NCBI GenBank assembly: GCA_963768565.1
Contig: CAVYIO010000019.1
Location: forward strand, 1 to 64,000
Direction: 5' to 3'
Source of the DNA: JABDKH01 sp963768565
GTDB lineage: Bacteria > Bacteroidota > Rhodothermia > Rhodothermales > JABDKH01
Length of the DNA: 64,000 nucleotides
A program made the position numbers and the translations under genes. The notes beneath the pieces are model-generated. The model saw nothing but the letters and a program-made list of their open reading frames with translations. It did not search any database and was not told where the DNA came from. The first letter of the stretch is position 1. Each line of letters begins with the position of its first letter. Shown piece after piece: positions 1 through 9,299 of the stretch.

Positions 1-270
1 CTTCGTGCACCCGCCGACCATTCCAATTCTCGAATTCCCCATACGCTTCTGTGACTGTGCCGTTCGCCCGCCAAACACTGTTTTTTCCATGACGTGCAGT
101 GGTTGAACCTGCATCGTCTCCAGCCAGTAGTAACTCTGTCTCAGCAGCATTCCAGATTTCGAATCTGCTCTCGAAGTGAGATGCTTGTCCGGTGATCGAC
201 ATCGGTAGAACCATCCACCATTGTATTACCCCTTCGATGTCTCCGCTAATAGTTCCTTTCCATCCAAGTA
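1..270 (-). CDS. Unidentified open frame, both ends missing
   Basis: Read on the minus strand, this stretch stays open for about 90 codons and runs off the window. The translation looks protein-like: it begins at the junction with GTISGDIEGVIQWW and includes SHFESRFEIWNAAETELLLA and EAYGEFENWNGRRVHE, a pattern suggesting a beta-rich secreted domain. I do not recognise the family. It is not in frame with the truncated lipoprotein gene beside it, and it has no counterpart at the equivalent place in the right arm, where that lipoprotein simply continues. The boundary at 270/271 is therefore a junction between unrelated sequences. The first in-frame ATG is near position 214, but the real start is probably lost. 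Confidence 0.4.
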
Positions 271-390
271 TCTGGTCTCCAGCTCGTCGAGCCCGGGTTC
301 GTCGTCCGGGCCGCTGATCTGGCAGGCTCCGGACAGGACCAGAAGCGGTATTATCATGGCCGGCGCCAGTCCGAAAATCAATCTACGCAT
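226..390 (-). pseudogene. Truncated 5' end of small lipoprotein gene (left arm)
   Basis: This is the mirror copy of the lipoprotein gene at 19404-19802. It keeps the signal peptide and lipobox (LLVLSGAC) and the following residues up to LDELETR. At position 271 it leaves the homologous sequence and runs through 14 unrelated codons to a stop. Relative to the right-arm copy it lacks six bases in phase just after the start (MRRLIF instead of MRSQRLIF), a change that preserves the reading frame. The gene is broken by the outer junction of the palindrome. Confidence 0.7.
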
Positions 391-536
391 GATCACAGGT
401 TTTTCGAACGCTTGCATCACGGTCACGTTCAGGAGAGGTAATGCCGCGCCCCCGTCAGAGTTTCCGGCGGAGCGGACGCCGATCTGTCATCCGCCCCGGC
501 CATGGTGTGAACACGACTTCCGCGCCCCCGTTTTCC

Positions 537-2165
537 CTATTTGACGACAGCCATCTTGCCGGCCACGCTACCGTGGTCGGTGGTAAGGCGGTACACGTAG
601 GTGCCGCTGGGAAGTCGTCCGGCATCGAACGGCATGCTGTACGAGCCGGCTGTCTGCTGCCGGTCAACCACGCGTTGAATCATCCGCCCCTGTACGTCAA
701 AGATCGACAGGTCGACATGCGAGGGTCGCGCGAGCGTGTATGAGAGGGTGGTCGTGGCGCTGAAAGGATTGGGATAGGCCGGCCGCAACGCGAATGCTTC
801 CGGGACCAACTCGGGCTCGGTGCTCGTAGGCACGGCCGGGTCTGCCACGAAACCAAGCCGCTCAAAGGAGCCACCAAGTACCTGATCAGTGGCTGTCTCC
901 GGCAGGCCGAACCAGTCCATGAGGACGGTTGAGTAAATGCTTCGGAAGTCCACCCCGAATTTCATGTTGCCCGTCAGATCAAGGTCCGTCAGATCGGGCT
1001 GAGCGCCCAGGAGTCCTCCCGATACGCCGCTCCCGAGAACAAACAGAGGTGCCGCCGTTCCATGATCGGTTCCGCCTGATCCGTTCTGGTTGACTCGGCG
1101 GCCGAACTCCGAGAAAGTCATCGCCATTACGCGCTCATTCATGCCGGCGATTTCGAGATCCGCGTAGAAGGCAGTAAGGGCCTCCGAGATGTAGCGCAGC
1201 AGATTGGCGTGCGGACCAGGCTGACCGGCATGCGTGTCGAAGCTGCCAAGCGACGCCACGTAGATGCGTGAACCCAGGTTTCCCTTGATCAGCTGTGCGA
1301 TGACCGCGAGGCTGTCCGCCAGCGGATTCGGCGACGGGTATTCGTAAGGCGCTCCGCTGTTGCTCGCTGCATCCTGAACCGCAGATGCGTAAAGGAACGA
1401 GTCGTTAGCGACTGAGCGCACAAACTCCATCTCATTCCCATACGCGGTGTTCGGCAGATTCGTGACGTCGTACACCAGACCGGTCTCCGCAATCTGCGAG
1501 AACAACTGGACACTGGCCAGACTCATCCCCATGTTGGCCGAAGGCCCCTGGAAGATCATGCTTGACAGGCCGCCCACCTGCACGGCGAGTGGATACTCGG
1601 GTGGCTGTTCGCCGAAGTCAGGGAAATCCGCATCGAGGTAACGACCCATCCACCCGGTATTCTGCACAACATCCGAGTCGCTTGCCGAAACCCAGATGTC
1701 CGTCGACCTGAAATGAGAAAGGTTGGGTTCGGGATAGCCTACACCCTGTACGACAGCCAGGTGACCATCGTCCATGTGCGACTTGAGACCGCTCAGTGAT
1801 GGATGGAGCCCGACTTCCGGAGAGAGAAGCGTAGCCTGCGATTTCGCGATCGCGATACCCGGTCGATTTGCGTAGTAGATATCGTTCTCGACGGGAATCA
1901 CCGTATTCAACCCGTCATTGCCGCCGTTCAACTGGATCAGAACCAGGATACGATCGGTCTCGACGGCCCCGAGCGCCCGAAGCAGCGGGCTCTTCCCGTA
2001 CGTTGAAATTGGAAGGCCGCCCATGGCCACTGTTCCCCCGACCGTCATGCCCATCGTCGTGAGGAACGAACGACGCGACCATGTGCTGTGGTCGCCTGAA
2101 TGCGCATCACCATGCGAGAGGCAGCTCCCCGCACGTACCGTCTGTTTGTTCGTTGCGTCACTCAT
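537..2165 (-). CDS. DUF1501 protein, Tat signal plus T9SS C-terminal domain (second copy, left arm)
   Basis: A 542-residue member of DUF1501, a family related to sulfatases and alkaline phosphatases; its substrate is unknown. The N-terminus has CLSHGDAHSGDH followed by a twin-arginine motif (WSRRSFL, RR at residues 31-32) and a hydrophobic stretch. The core shows NGGNDGLN, SFDTHAGQ and TFSEFGRRVNQNGSGGTDHG, the conserved metal/active-site-like motifs of the family. The last 80 residues (AYPNPFSATTTLSYTL to GTYVYRLTTDHGSVAGKM) form a type A T9SS sorting domain. The predicted route is Tat export, then T9SS to the surface. It lies 23 bp downstream of a DUF1800 gene, its usual partner. It differs from the right-arm copy by two residues that I could see (D/N and L/S); most base differences in the parts I compared are synonymous. 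Confidence 0.9.
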   Translation of the reverse strand: MSDATNKQTVRAGSCLSHGDAHSGDHSTWSRRSFLTTMGMTVGGTVAMGGLPISTYGKSPLLRALGAVETDRILVLIQLNGGNDGLNTVIPVENDIYYANRPGIAIAKSQATLLSPEVGLHPSLSGLKSHMDDGHLAVVQGVGYPEPNLSHFRSTDIWVSASDSDVVQNTGWMGRYLDADFPDFGEQPPEYPLAVQVGGLSSMIFQGPSANMGMSLASVQLFSQIAETGLVYDVTNLPNTAYGNEMEFVRSVANDSFLYASAVQDAASNSGAPYEYPSPNPLADSLAVIAQLIKGNLGSRIYVASLGSFDTHAGQPGPHANLLRYISEALTAFYADLEIAGMNERVMAMTFSEFGRRVNQNGSGGTDHGTAAPLFVLGSGVSGGLLGAQPDLTDLDLTGNMKFGVDFRSIYSTVLMDWFGLPETATDQVLGGSFERLGFVADPAVPTSTEPELVPEAFALRPAYPNPFSATTTLSYTLARPSHVDLSIFDVQGRMIQRVVDRQQTAGSYSMPFDAGRLPSGTYVYRLTTDHGSVAGKMAVVK

Positions 2166-2188
2166 GACTCGATCTCCAAACCGTACAT

Positions 2189-3795
2189 CTAGATGAGCTG
2201 ATAGTCGGGTAGCTGAAAAAGAAATCTGAGGTACAGATAGATCTTGATGTTTGCGCCTGCCTCGTACAGATTCCAGTCGTGCCAGGGGAGGCCTCCGAGG
2301 AAGACTTTTGCAAGATCAAGTACATACGGGGGACCGTTCAGGAATTCGTCCGGGATGGGATAGGTGACGAGGTCGCCGGCGAAGTCGCCGTCTATTGGTG
2401 GGAAATCCAGCTCGTCGACCGGCACGGCCAGCACGTGGCGTGCGAGCGCGACGGGCAGGCGAAACGCGGCGTGCGGATCGCCCGGATCCACAAGAAGTGA
2501 TGCAAGCGGAATCATGTCCATCAGATCCGTCCCGGTGCCGTTGGTCAGCAGGAAGTCGGGCGTGAGCCAACGGATCGGCAACGTCGTGGTCGAAACCCAC
2601 GCGTGATGTCCGGGCCACCCCGCCACATTCGGTGGATTCAAAACCACTTGCTCAAGAAAGAAAGAGAGTCGGCCGGCGATGGAGAACACACCCGATGGGA
2701 GGGGGCGTGTGACTCGATCAGCATTCCCGTGACGAGCTCTGCCGGGCTCTTGATCCTGGCGCCTGCTACGGCGTTATCGAAGAAGTGTGCGCTCTGTAGC
2801 AGCGTTTGCACGACGGGCTTCAGTTCGAAATTGTTCTGAACAAGAATCTGAGCCAGCTCGGCAACGATCACCGGGTCGGGTACGGCATACACGAACTCTG
2901 CGTAGAGTTTGGCGCATATGAACTCCGCGATGGCCTGAGCGCGTTCCTCGAAGATGATATCGACAACGTCCGCGTATCCCCACGGTCCCGTCCGCTGCAT
3001 GAACGTCTTCAGATCGCCATCGTGATAGAAGGCCACGAACGACGACTGCAGCGAGAAGAAGTTGACCTTCCAGCCTGTCAAGGCGCGGGCAATTTCCTGG
3101 ATATCGGATTCCGTGTAGTTCGAGATTCCCTGCGCGTCCACTTGCCCCATCGTAAAGAGCTCGAGCAGTTCGCGAGCGTAGTTTTCGTTGGCCGTACCGA
3201 TTTCGTTTTGTGTGCCGTTCAGGTACAGCAGCATGGCCGGGTCGATGCCCACTTCGTAGACGAGGTCCTTGAAGTTTCCGAGGGCATGCGTGCGCAGGAG
3301 CGTCAGGTAGCGGTAGGCAAACGGGGCGAGGAAGTAGGCGCCCGTCGAGGTTACGAAGTGGTCGTGCCAGAACAGCGTCAAGCGCTCCCGCAGGCCGTAA
3401 TAGTACATCCGCTCGAACCAGTCGTACCGGTAATCCACCAGCCACTGATTGTTGTCGGTGATGTAGGTCTGGAACTCGGGGGTATTCGGATCGCCGTTTG
3501 GTGGAGCCATCTCCGCCCAGAACGGTGGATCAGGCAAGGAAAGGGAATAGGCGTCGTCGACGATCGCAGCGGCCGCTGCAGATGCCTGAAGGCCGACGAG
3601 TTCGGACACTCGGTCGGGTGCCGCGCCGAAGCCGGTGCGTCGTAGCAGGTGCGCCGCCATTCTTTCGTCAAGGACGGCGTCACTCGGTTCGAGGCCGGCC
3701 TCAATCGATAGAGGTAGAGCGCTCGTCCTGTTGTCGGCTCCAGCGAGCCGGCTCAGGAACGCCCTGCGATCCATGTGTGGGGTCGAGTGCAACAT
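2189..3795 (-). CDS. DUF1800 protein (second copy, left arm), split by a 1-nt frameshift
   Basis: DUF1800 proteins are of unknown function and almost always sit next to DUF1501. The N-terminus MDRRAFLSRLAG resembles a short twin-arginine signal. Conserved family segments are ARELLELFTMGQ, EIARALTGWKV and NPPNVAGWPG. The frame breaks near 2696, where a C-run has five bases against six in the right arm; the C-terminal part continues in another frame from MFSIAGRLSFFLEQ. The right-arm copy (15996-17602) is intact at this point but broken elsewhere, so merging the two gives an undamaged 535-residue protein. The break is probably a homopolymer sequencing error. The stop lies 23 bp before the DUF1501 start. 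Confidence 0.85.
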
Positions 3796-3866
3796 ACCAT
3801 AGAGAATACGGGATCACTCGGCCCCGGATGTCACAGAATTATGACGATTCCTCGTCGATCGGTCGA

Positions 3867-4931
3867 TCAATCAGTTGGAAACCACACGTATTTTCCGCGC
3901 GCATCCACATAGCCGAACGTGGTCCGCTCGCCGACGAGACGTACCACGCGTCCCATGCCGTTCTCGAAATCAGAGACCTCGTCGAACTCTGCAGCTACTA
4001 ACTGATTACCGTTGCGGTCGATGTAGCCCCATTTCTGATTCACCATCACGGCTGCCACGCCGTCGTAGAACGATCTTGCATCCTCGTACGAGGGCTGAAT
4101 CACCATCGTGCCTGAGGCATCCACGTAACCCCAGGTGTTTCCTCCGTCTCTTACCGGCGCGAGCTTGTTTCCGAAGCTGCCGGCGCTGATGTACTTCGGA
4201 CTGATGACCGTCTTCTTCTGGCGGTCGATGAATCCCCATCGATCGCTGATCTTGATCGCAGCTTTGCCTTCCGAGAATGCACGCGCCGATGCGTACTGAG
4301 CCGGTATCACCGGATTCCCGTCCCGGTCAATAAAGCCGTAGCTGTCATCGGATCCCTCATACAGCGCGACTCCCTCCGAGAACGTCGTGTACTCGTGATT
4401 GTCGAGGCGAGGTGTCTCCGACGTGCGCACTATTTCGCCGTCGGTGTCGATGTACTCCCAATCGTAGTCCGCTGTGCGAACGAATGCCCGGTCGTCCGAG
4501 AAAGGCCCGGCGTTTACAAACGTGGGATTGATGACGACGCTACCGTTCTTGTCGATATAGCCCCATCGTCCATCGATTCGAACGGCCGCTACACCGTCCG
4601 AGAACGGTTCTGCGTATTCGAACCTGGGCTCAATGGCGAACTCACCTGTGCGGTCGATGTAACCGAACCGGTATGATGACCGGACGGGAGCTAGTCCCTC
4701 CGAAAATGAGCCGGCTGACTGGAAGTCTGGCTCGATCACCATACGCCCGTTGGAGTTGATGAATCCCCACTCTCCGTCGAGGAGCACAGGGTAGAACGAT
4801 ACCATCTCGTCGTCGGAATCGCCGATTCCAGGGATCATGTCGCATCCGTTCAGTAGCGTCGCCGACGACAGGAGCACGCCCAACATCAGCAATGTCAGAA
4901 TGCGATCCGGATTTCGTGTAGTCATTTTCAT
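3867..4931 (-). CDS. WG-repeat lipoprotein (second copy, left arm)
   Basis: About 354 residues. It starts at MKMTTRNPDRILTLLMLG with a lipoprotein signal ending TLLNGC. The rest is nine WG repeats of roughly 35-40 residues, each with a WGYID-x-x-G core followed by xxxPxYxxAxxFxxGxAxV (for example WGFINSNG, FGYIDRTG, WGYIDKNG, WGYVDASG). WG repeats are thought to be beta-rich binding modules. The ATG at 4931 was chosen because it places the signal peptide at the N-terminus and lies 16 bp after the previous stop; the frame is open farther upstream but there it overlaps the preceding gene. It sits between the two DUF1800/DUF1501 pairs in one apparent operon. Confidence 0.85.
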   Translation of the reverse strand: MKMTTRNPDRILTLLMLGVLLSSATLLNGCDMIPGIGDSDDEMVSFYPVLLDGEWGFINSNGRMVIEPDFQSAGSFSEGLAPVRSSYRFGYIDRTGEFAIEPRFEYAEPFSDGVAAVRIDGRWGYIDKNGSVVINPTFVNAGPFSDDRAFVRTADYDWEYIDTDGEIVRTSETPRLDNHEYTTFSEGVALYEGSDDSYGFIDRDGNPVIPAQYASARAFSEGKAAIKISDRWGFIDRQKKTVISPKYISAGSFGNKLAPVRDGGNTWGYVDASGTMVIQPSYEDARSFYDGVAAVMVNQKWGYIDRNGNQLVAAEFDEVSDFENGMGRVVRLVGERTTFGYVDARGKYVWFPTD

Positions 4932-4947
4932 CGTGAGTTGGGATCTG

Positions 4948-6018
4948 TCAATTGGTGGGATACCAGACGTATGAACCGAGTTTGTCGATGTAGCCGACAT
5001 TTTCGGACTCGGAGTTGCCGGTGAACACGCGGGCAACGCCGCCTTCGAAGTCCTCGGCCCTGTAGAATTCACGGTCGATTGCAATGGTGCCGCTCTTTTG
5101 ACCGATATAGGTCCACCTGTTATTGAATCTCACGGCCGCATAGCCCTCGGAGAACGGCCGCGCTTCACGGAACTGCATGGGAATGACCGTACGGCCGGCC
5201 TTGTCGATATATCCAACGAGCTCGCCCCGGACTGCAGCCAGACCATCGGAGAACGCCGCCGCCGACTCGTACTGTGGCGAGATTGCGGGTGAACCATTGC
5301 GATCGAGGTAGCCCCATCCGTTGGATGTTGCAAACGCGGCGAGACCTTCCGAGAAGTCGCCGGCGAATTCGATGGCGAACGACGGATCGATCGTGACTGT
5401 ACCGGTGGTATTGATATAGATCCAGCCGTCGACGCCTTCGACTGCGGCCATACCATCAGAGAAGGATCGCGCGTCCGCGTAGGTCGGCGGCACCACCATT
5501 GTGCCGTTTGTTGATACGAAGCCCCACTGCCCGCTCACGCGCACGGCGGCGTAACCCTCGGAGAAGGGTTTGGCCACATCAAACTGAGCCGGAATGACTT
5601 CGTTACCGAAAATGTCTATGAAGCCGTACTGCGCCGCAAGGTCAGATCCGCGCACGGCGGCCAGGCCCTCCGAAAAGCGACCGGCAATCCGGTACTGGGG
5701 CGCGACCGCGACGTTGCCGCCCTCGTCGATATACCCCCAGTCAAGTCCGACCTGAACCGCAGCCCGTCCTTCTGAAAAATCGTCTGCGCCGTCGTAGGCA
5801 GGGACGACAGCAATGCGACCCTCGCTTGACACGAAGCCCCACTGCCCGTCAATCTCGACGGGGTGCATTGCGGAGTTGACACGGACCTCCTCGCTGCTAC
5901 CTCCGATGAAGTCGCAGGAGGCGAGCATGAGTGCGGGAGCGACCATTGCCCAGGCGGCGAGCCGGGCCATCGGGAGCGAGATTGCAAAGGTGTTACGTGA
6001 CATGGTTGTCGTGGTCAT
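4948..6018 (-). CDS. WG-repeat lipoprotein (first copy, left arm)
   Basis: About 356 residues, with a lipoprotein signal peptide (MVAPALMLASC) and nine WG-type repeats (WGFVSSEG, WGYIDEGG, YGFIDIFG, WGFVSTNG, WGYLDRNG and others; two are degenerate, WIYINTTG and WTYIGQKSG). It is a paralogue of the next gene and probably arose by tandem duplication. The start is uncertain: ATG codons at 6018 and 6003 both give a good signal peptide, and one at 6048 would overlap the DUF1501 stop by 11 bp. The cytoplasmic part before the signal is short in the chosen form. It probably sits in the periplasm or at the outer membrane beside the secreted DUF1501 and DUF1800 proteins. Confidence 0.85.
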   Translation of the reverse strand: MTTTTMSRNTFAISLPMARLAAWAMVAPALMLASCDFIGGSSEEVRVNSAMHPVEIDGQWGFVSSEGRIAVVPAYDGADDFSEGRAAVQVGLDWGYIDEGGNVAVAPQYRIAGRFSEGLAAVRGSDLAAQYGFIDIFGNEVIPAQFDVAKPFSEGYAAVRVSGQWGFVSTNGTMVVPPTYADARSFSDGMAAVEGVDGWIYINTTGTVTIDPSFAIEFAGDFSEGLAAFATSNGWGYLDRNGSPAISPQYESAAAFSDGLAAVRGELVGYIDKAGRTVIPMQFREARPFSEGYAAVRFNNRWTYIGQKSGTIAIDREFYRAEDFEGGVARVFTGNSESENVGYIDKLGSYVWYPTN

Positions 6019-6037
6019 CGGTAGTGGTGAGGGTGGG

Positions 6038-7678
6038 TTACTTCGCAAGGATCATTTTCCGATTCAGCACGCTTGAGCCTGTTTGCAGCTGATAGAGATA
6101 CGTGCCGGACGGAAGGGCGTCGGCATGGAAGTCGATCGCATGATTACCGGCCGCGACGGTTCGATCAACGAGCGTCGTCACGCGACGTCCTTCGATGTCA
6201 TACACGGTCAGCCTGACGTGAGAGCTGGACGGCAGGTCGAAACGAATCTGGGTGCTTGGATTGAACGGGTTGGGGTAATTCTGGTGCAGCTCGAACGATC
6301 GGGGAACTACGGGATCGTCGACTCCCACGGAGGCTCGGTTCTCCACAAAATCAAGGTGCGAAAACGTGCCGCCCAGTACGGTGTCGACGACATCGCCCTC
6401 CAGCCCCAGCCAATCCTGCATGAGGGTGGAGTACACGGCCCGATAGTCGGTCGAATACCTCGGGTCGCCACCGTAGAGGTCGACGAGGTCGGACTGGGTG
6501 CCGTAGAGACCGCCCGCCAAACCCGCACCGAACAGCATCATGGGCGCGCCCGCGCCGTGGTCCGTACCGCCGGATCCGTTCTCGCGAAGCGTCCGCCCGA
6601 ACTCCGAGAACGTCATGACGACGACGCGCTGGTCGAGTCCATCCTGCTGGAGGTCGGCCATAAAAGCGGCCACGGACTGAGCGATGTCACCGAGCAGGGA
6701 CGCATGACCACCCTGCGGGCCGCCCTGGTTGGAATGGGTGTCGAATCCACCCCTGGATACGGTGTAGAGGTTGGTCGGAAGTCCGCCGCGAAGCATCCGG
6801 GCGATGACGGCCAGTGACGAAGAGAGTCCGCTGTCCGGATATTCGGAGAGGTTGCTGCCGGCCTGGGTGGCATTCTGAACAGACTCGACATAGCGGAACG
6901 AGGCGTTCGTCACGCTGCGGATGTATGCAAGCTCGTCGCCGTAGAGGGTAGCCGGCACATTCTCCGTGTCGTAGAAGCCACCCTGCTCCACGAATCTGTC
7001 GAGATCACTCGCATCACTGAATGTAACCGCCAGGTTGCCCGAGCTACTCTGGAAGAGAGTCGCCGGCCCGCCGACGCGAACCGCCAGCGGATAGTCCAGT
7101 GGGTTCGAAAAGAAGTTCGGATTTTCGTTGATCAGATAGCGTGCAAGCCACCCTGTGCTCTCGGGTGCTCCCTGATCGCGACCGGTTGACCAGTTTACCG
7201 TGCCCTCAAAATGGCTGCGCGTCTGATTCTCGTATCCAACGTTATGAACCACTGCCATCCGACCATCCAGCCACAGATTCTCGAGCGGACTCATCGCCGG
7301 GTGCAGTCCCGTTTCGTTGTCGAGTAGGACGGCCGAGCTCTTTGGGATTGCGATGGTCGGGCGGTTGTTGTAGTAGATGTCGTTCTCGACGGGCACCACC
7401 ATGTTGAGGCCGTCGTTGCCGCCATTCATCTGGATCAGAATCAGAATCCGATCTGATCCTGATTGCTGCAGTGCGCCGAGCAGTCGTGACTGTCCGAACG
7501 CGCGGACGGTGTGGTTCCCGACAGTCAGAACGGTACCTGCTGCCGCGAGGCCCATTCGCGTCAGGAAGTCGCGCCTTGACCAGGCCGCGTGATCCTGTTC
7601 GTGCGCTTGGCCGTGGTGCAGGCAAGCGCCGTGACGATGGCCGCTTTGCCGCAGAATATCTCTTTCACTTTTCGTCAT
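6038..7678 (-). CDS. DUF1501 protein, Tat signal plus T9SS C-terminal domain (first copy, left arm)
   Basis: 546 residues. A His/Cys-rich leader (GHRHGACLHHGQAHEQDH) precedes the twin-arginine motif SRRDFL (RR at residues 35-36) and a hydrophobic segment. Core motifs of DUF1501 are NGGNDGLN (about residues 85-92), GGFDTHSNQ and TFSEFGRTL followed by GSGGTDHG. The C-terminal 85 residues (NYPNPFNPSTQIRFDLP to GTYLYQLQTGSSVLNRKMIL) are a canonical T9SS type A sorting domain. The predicted fate is Tat-dependent export, then surface display or release by T9SS. It lies 31 bp downstream of DUF1800 and 19 bp upstream of the first WG lipoprotein, so the cluster reads as one transcript. Function is unknown; the fold suggests a hydrolase acting on sulfate or phosphate esters. 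Confidence 0.92.
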   Translation of the reverse strand: MTKSERDILRQSGHRHGACLHHGQAHEQDHAAWSRRDFLTRMGLAAAGTVLTVGNHTVRAFGQSRLLGALQQSGSDRILILIQMNGGNDGLNMVVPVENDIYYNNRPTIAIPKSSAVLLDNETGLHPAMSPLENLWLDGRMAVVHNVGYENQTRSHFEGTVNWSTGRDQGAPESTGWLARYLINENPNFFSNPLDYPLAVRVGGPATLFQSSSGNLAVTFSDASDLDRFVEQGGFYDTENVPATLYGDELAYIRSVTNASFRYVESVQNATQAGSNLSEYPDSGLSSSLAVIARMLRGGLPTNLYTVSRGGFDTHSNQGGPQGGHASLLGDIAQSVAAFMADLQQDGLDQRVVVMTFSEFGRTLRENGSGGTDHGAGAPMMLFGAGLAGGLYGTQSDLVDLYGGDPRYSTDYRAVYSTLMQDWLGLEGDVVDTVLGGTFSHLDFVENRASVGVDDPVVPRSFELHQNYPNPFNPSTQIRFDLPSSSHVRLTVYDIEGRRVTTLVDRTVAAGNHAIDFHADALPSGTYLYQLQTGSSVLNRKMILAK

Positions 7679-7709
7679 GTTGAAAGTGTCTGAATGACTT
7701 CGGTCAGGA

Positions 7710-9299
7710 TTAGGTGAGCTGATATGCAGGCAACGCGATCAGATAGCCGAGATAGGCACGAAGCAGGCTGCGCGCTTCCTCGACCCGGGGGTTGCTGTCG
7801 TCGATGATGATCGGCCACTCGTGATACGGTGTGCCGTCCAACAGCAGCTTGACAAGGTTTTGCTCATGCGCCGGTGCGTTCACCACGTAGCCCGGCAGCA
7901 GCGAAGGGTCGCCTGCAAATGGCTCCGAAACCTCGCGAATTCCTGTTTCCGACAACGGAACCGGGATCAGAACCGTCGCGAGATCGATGGCGATCCGGTA
8001 CGGATCAGAGGGGTCGGATACCTTGGAGACGAGCTCGAATGGATCATAGTTCGCACCATTCCGCTGGTACAGAACGTCGCTGGCGACGGTCCAGCGGTCC
8101 GGCAGGGTGCTGGTCGTCAGCCAGGTGTGATGTCCGGGGTTGCCGCTTGCATCCGGCGGGTTCAGTCCGGGCCAGCCCGCCACGTTCGGCGGATTGAGAA
8201 GCTCCTGGCCGAGGTTGATCGCGCTAAGCACTTCTCGCAGTTCCTCCCACAGCGCCTGGGTCGGTACCACTTCCACTTCACGAAGAAAACCGAGGGCAAA
8301 TTCAACCGGACTCTTGATTCGGGCTCCGATAACCGTCGAACGATAGAAATGCTCACTCTTCAGGACCTTGCGCAGCACGGGCGCGACTTCGAAGTCTGCC
8401 GCGATGAGCTCGGATGCGATGTCTGCCACAACGGTGTCGTCGGGAATCGCGTGCACAAAAAACGTGTACAGTTTTCTCGCGATGTAGTGCGCGATGGCGG
8501 ACGTCCGTTCCTGAAAGATGATGTCTATGACATCGTCATACTTGAACGCTCCGGTGCGTCCGAGGAATGTCTTTGACCCGCCGTCGTGTAGGCCCGGGTC
8601 GAACGAGGTCGTCCGATTCTGCGTCACCGCCCATCCGGTAAGCGCACGTGCAATCTCCTTGATGTCGTTCTCGGAGTAGTTCAGTTCGCCCGAAGGCCCA
8701 TACTGGCTCATGGTGAAGAGCTCGAGCAGTTCGCGCGCGAAGTTCTCGTTGGCCTGTCCGACCCTGTTGAGATAGCCGTCCAGGTACAGGTGCATCGATG
8801 CGTTCAGGCCAACCCGCCGAACCAGTTCACGGTAGTTGCCGACTGCGTTCTGGCGAAGCAGCTTGTAGTAGTCGTACATGATGTGTCCGACCGACAGCGA
8901 CGTCTTGTTCTGATTGATACTCCACTGTGTCGGCAGGTGGTTGTGCCAGAGCAGAGTCAGTTTCTCGATGAGGCCGATGGTCCGCATGTCGTTGAACCAC
9001 GACTTCTGCAGATCATAGATCTCGTTGACGCCGGTGCTGGAGCCCGATGCGTACCAGGACGGAGCTTCGGGCAGGGGAGACGCGATCGCTTCGTTGACGA
9101 GTCGATCGACGGCGGCGCCGACGCTGCCGTCGTTGAGGGCGCGGTCTACGTCACGCTTCAGTGCCCCGAATCCTGTTCGTGCAACGAGGTGACGTGCCTG
9201 CACCCTGGTCCACGATCCCGAAAAAGGGGCGAGTGACAGTGAGCCGGATGCGGCCGTGGTGGCCGTACCTGTCGGAGCGTACGTCGTGGTTCTCGACAT
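7710..9299 (-). CDS. DUF1800 protein (first copy, left arm)
   Basis: An intact DUF1800 protein of about 529 residues. Family landmarks are VQARHLVARTGFGA near the N-terminus, then WHNHLPT, NENFARELLELFTMSQYG, YSENDIKEIARALTGW and, toward the C-terminus, LLNPPNVAGWPGLNPP. No enzyme activity is established for the family. The start at 9299 (MSRTTTYAPTG) was chosen as a plain ATG; the frame is open to 9341 with GTG and ATG options. No clear signal peptide is visible, unlike the second DUF1800. It is the first gene after the serS tail, about 270 bp downstream, and heads the six-gene cassette. Confidence 0.88.
   Translation of the reverse strand: MSRTTTYAPTGTATTAASGSLSLAPFSGSWTRVQARHLVARTGFGALKRDVDRALNDGSVGAAVDRLVNEAIASPLPEAPSWYASGSSTGVNEIYDLQKSWFNDMRTIGLIEKLTLLWHNHLPTQWSINQNKTSLSVGHIMYDYYKLLRQNAVGNYRELVRRVGLNASMHLYLDGYLNRVGQANENFARELLELFTMSQYGPSGELNYSENDIKEIARALTGWAVTQNRTTSFDPGLHDGGSKTFLGRTGAFKYDDVIDIIFQERTSAIAHYIARKLYTFFVHAIPDDTVVADIASELIAADFEVAPVLRKVLKSEHFYRSTVIGARIKSPVEFALGFLREVEVVPTQALWEELREVLSAINLGQELLNPPNVAGWPGLNPPDASGNPGHHTWLTTSTLPDRWTVASDVLYQRNGANYDPFELVSKVSDPSDPYRIAIDLATVLIPVPLSETGIREVSEPFAGDPSLLPGYVVNAPAHEQNLVKLLLDGTPYHEWPIIIDDSNPRVEEARSLLRAYLGYLIALPAYQLT

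Noticed and set aside
2806..3645. Long antisense frames inside the DUF1800 and DUF1501 genes, repeated in both arms
   Set aside because: They are open because of codon bias; their conservation between arms merely follows from the duplication of the real genes.
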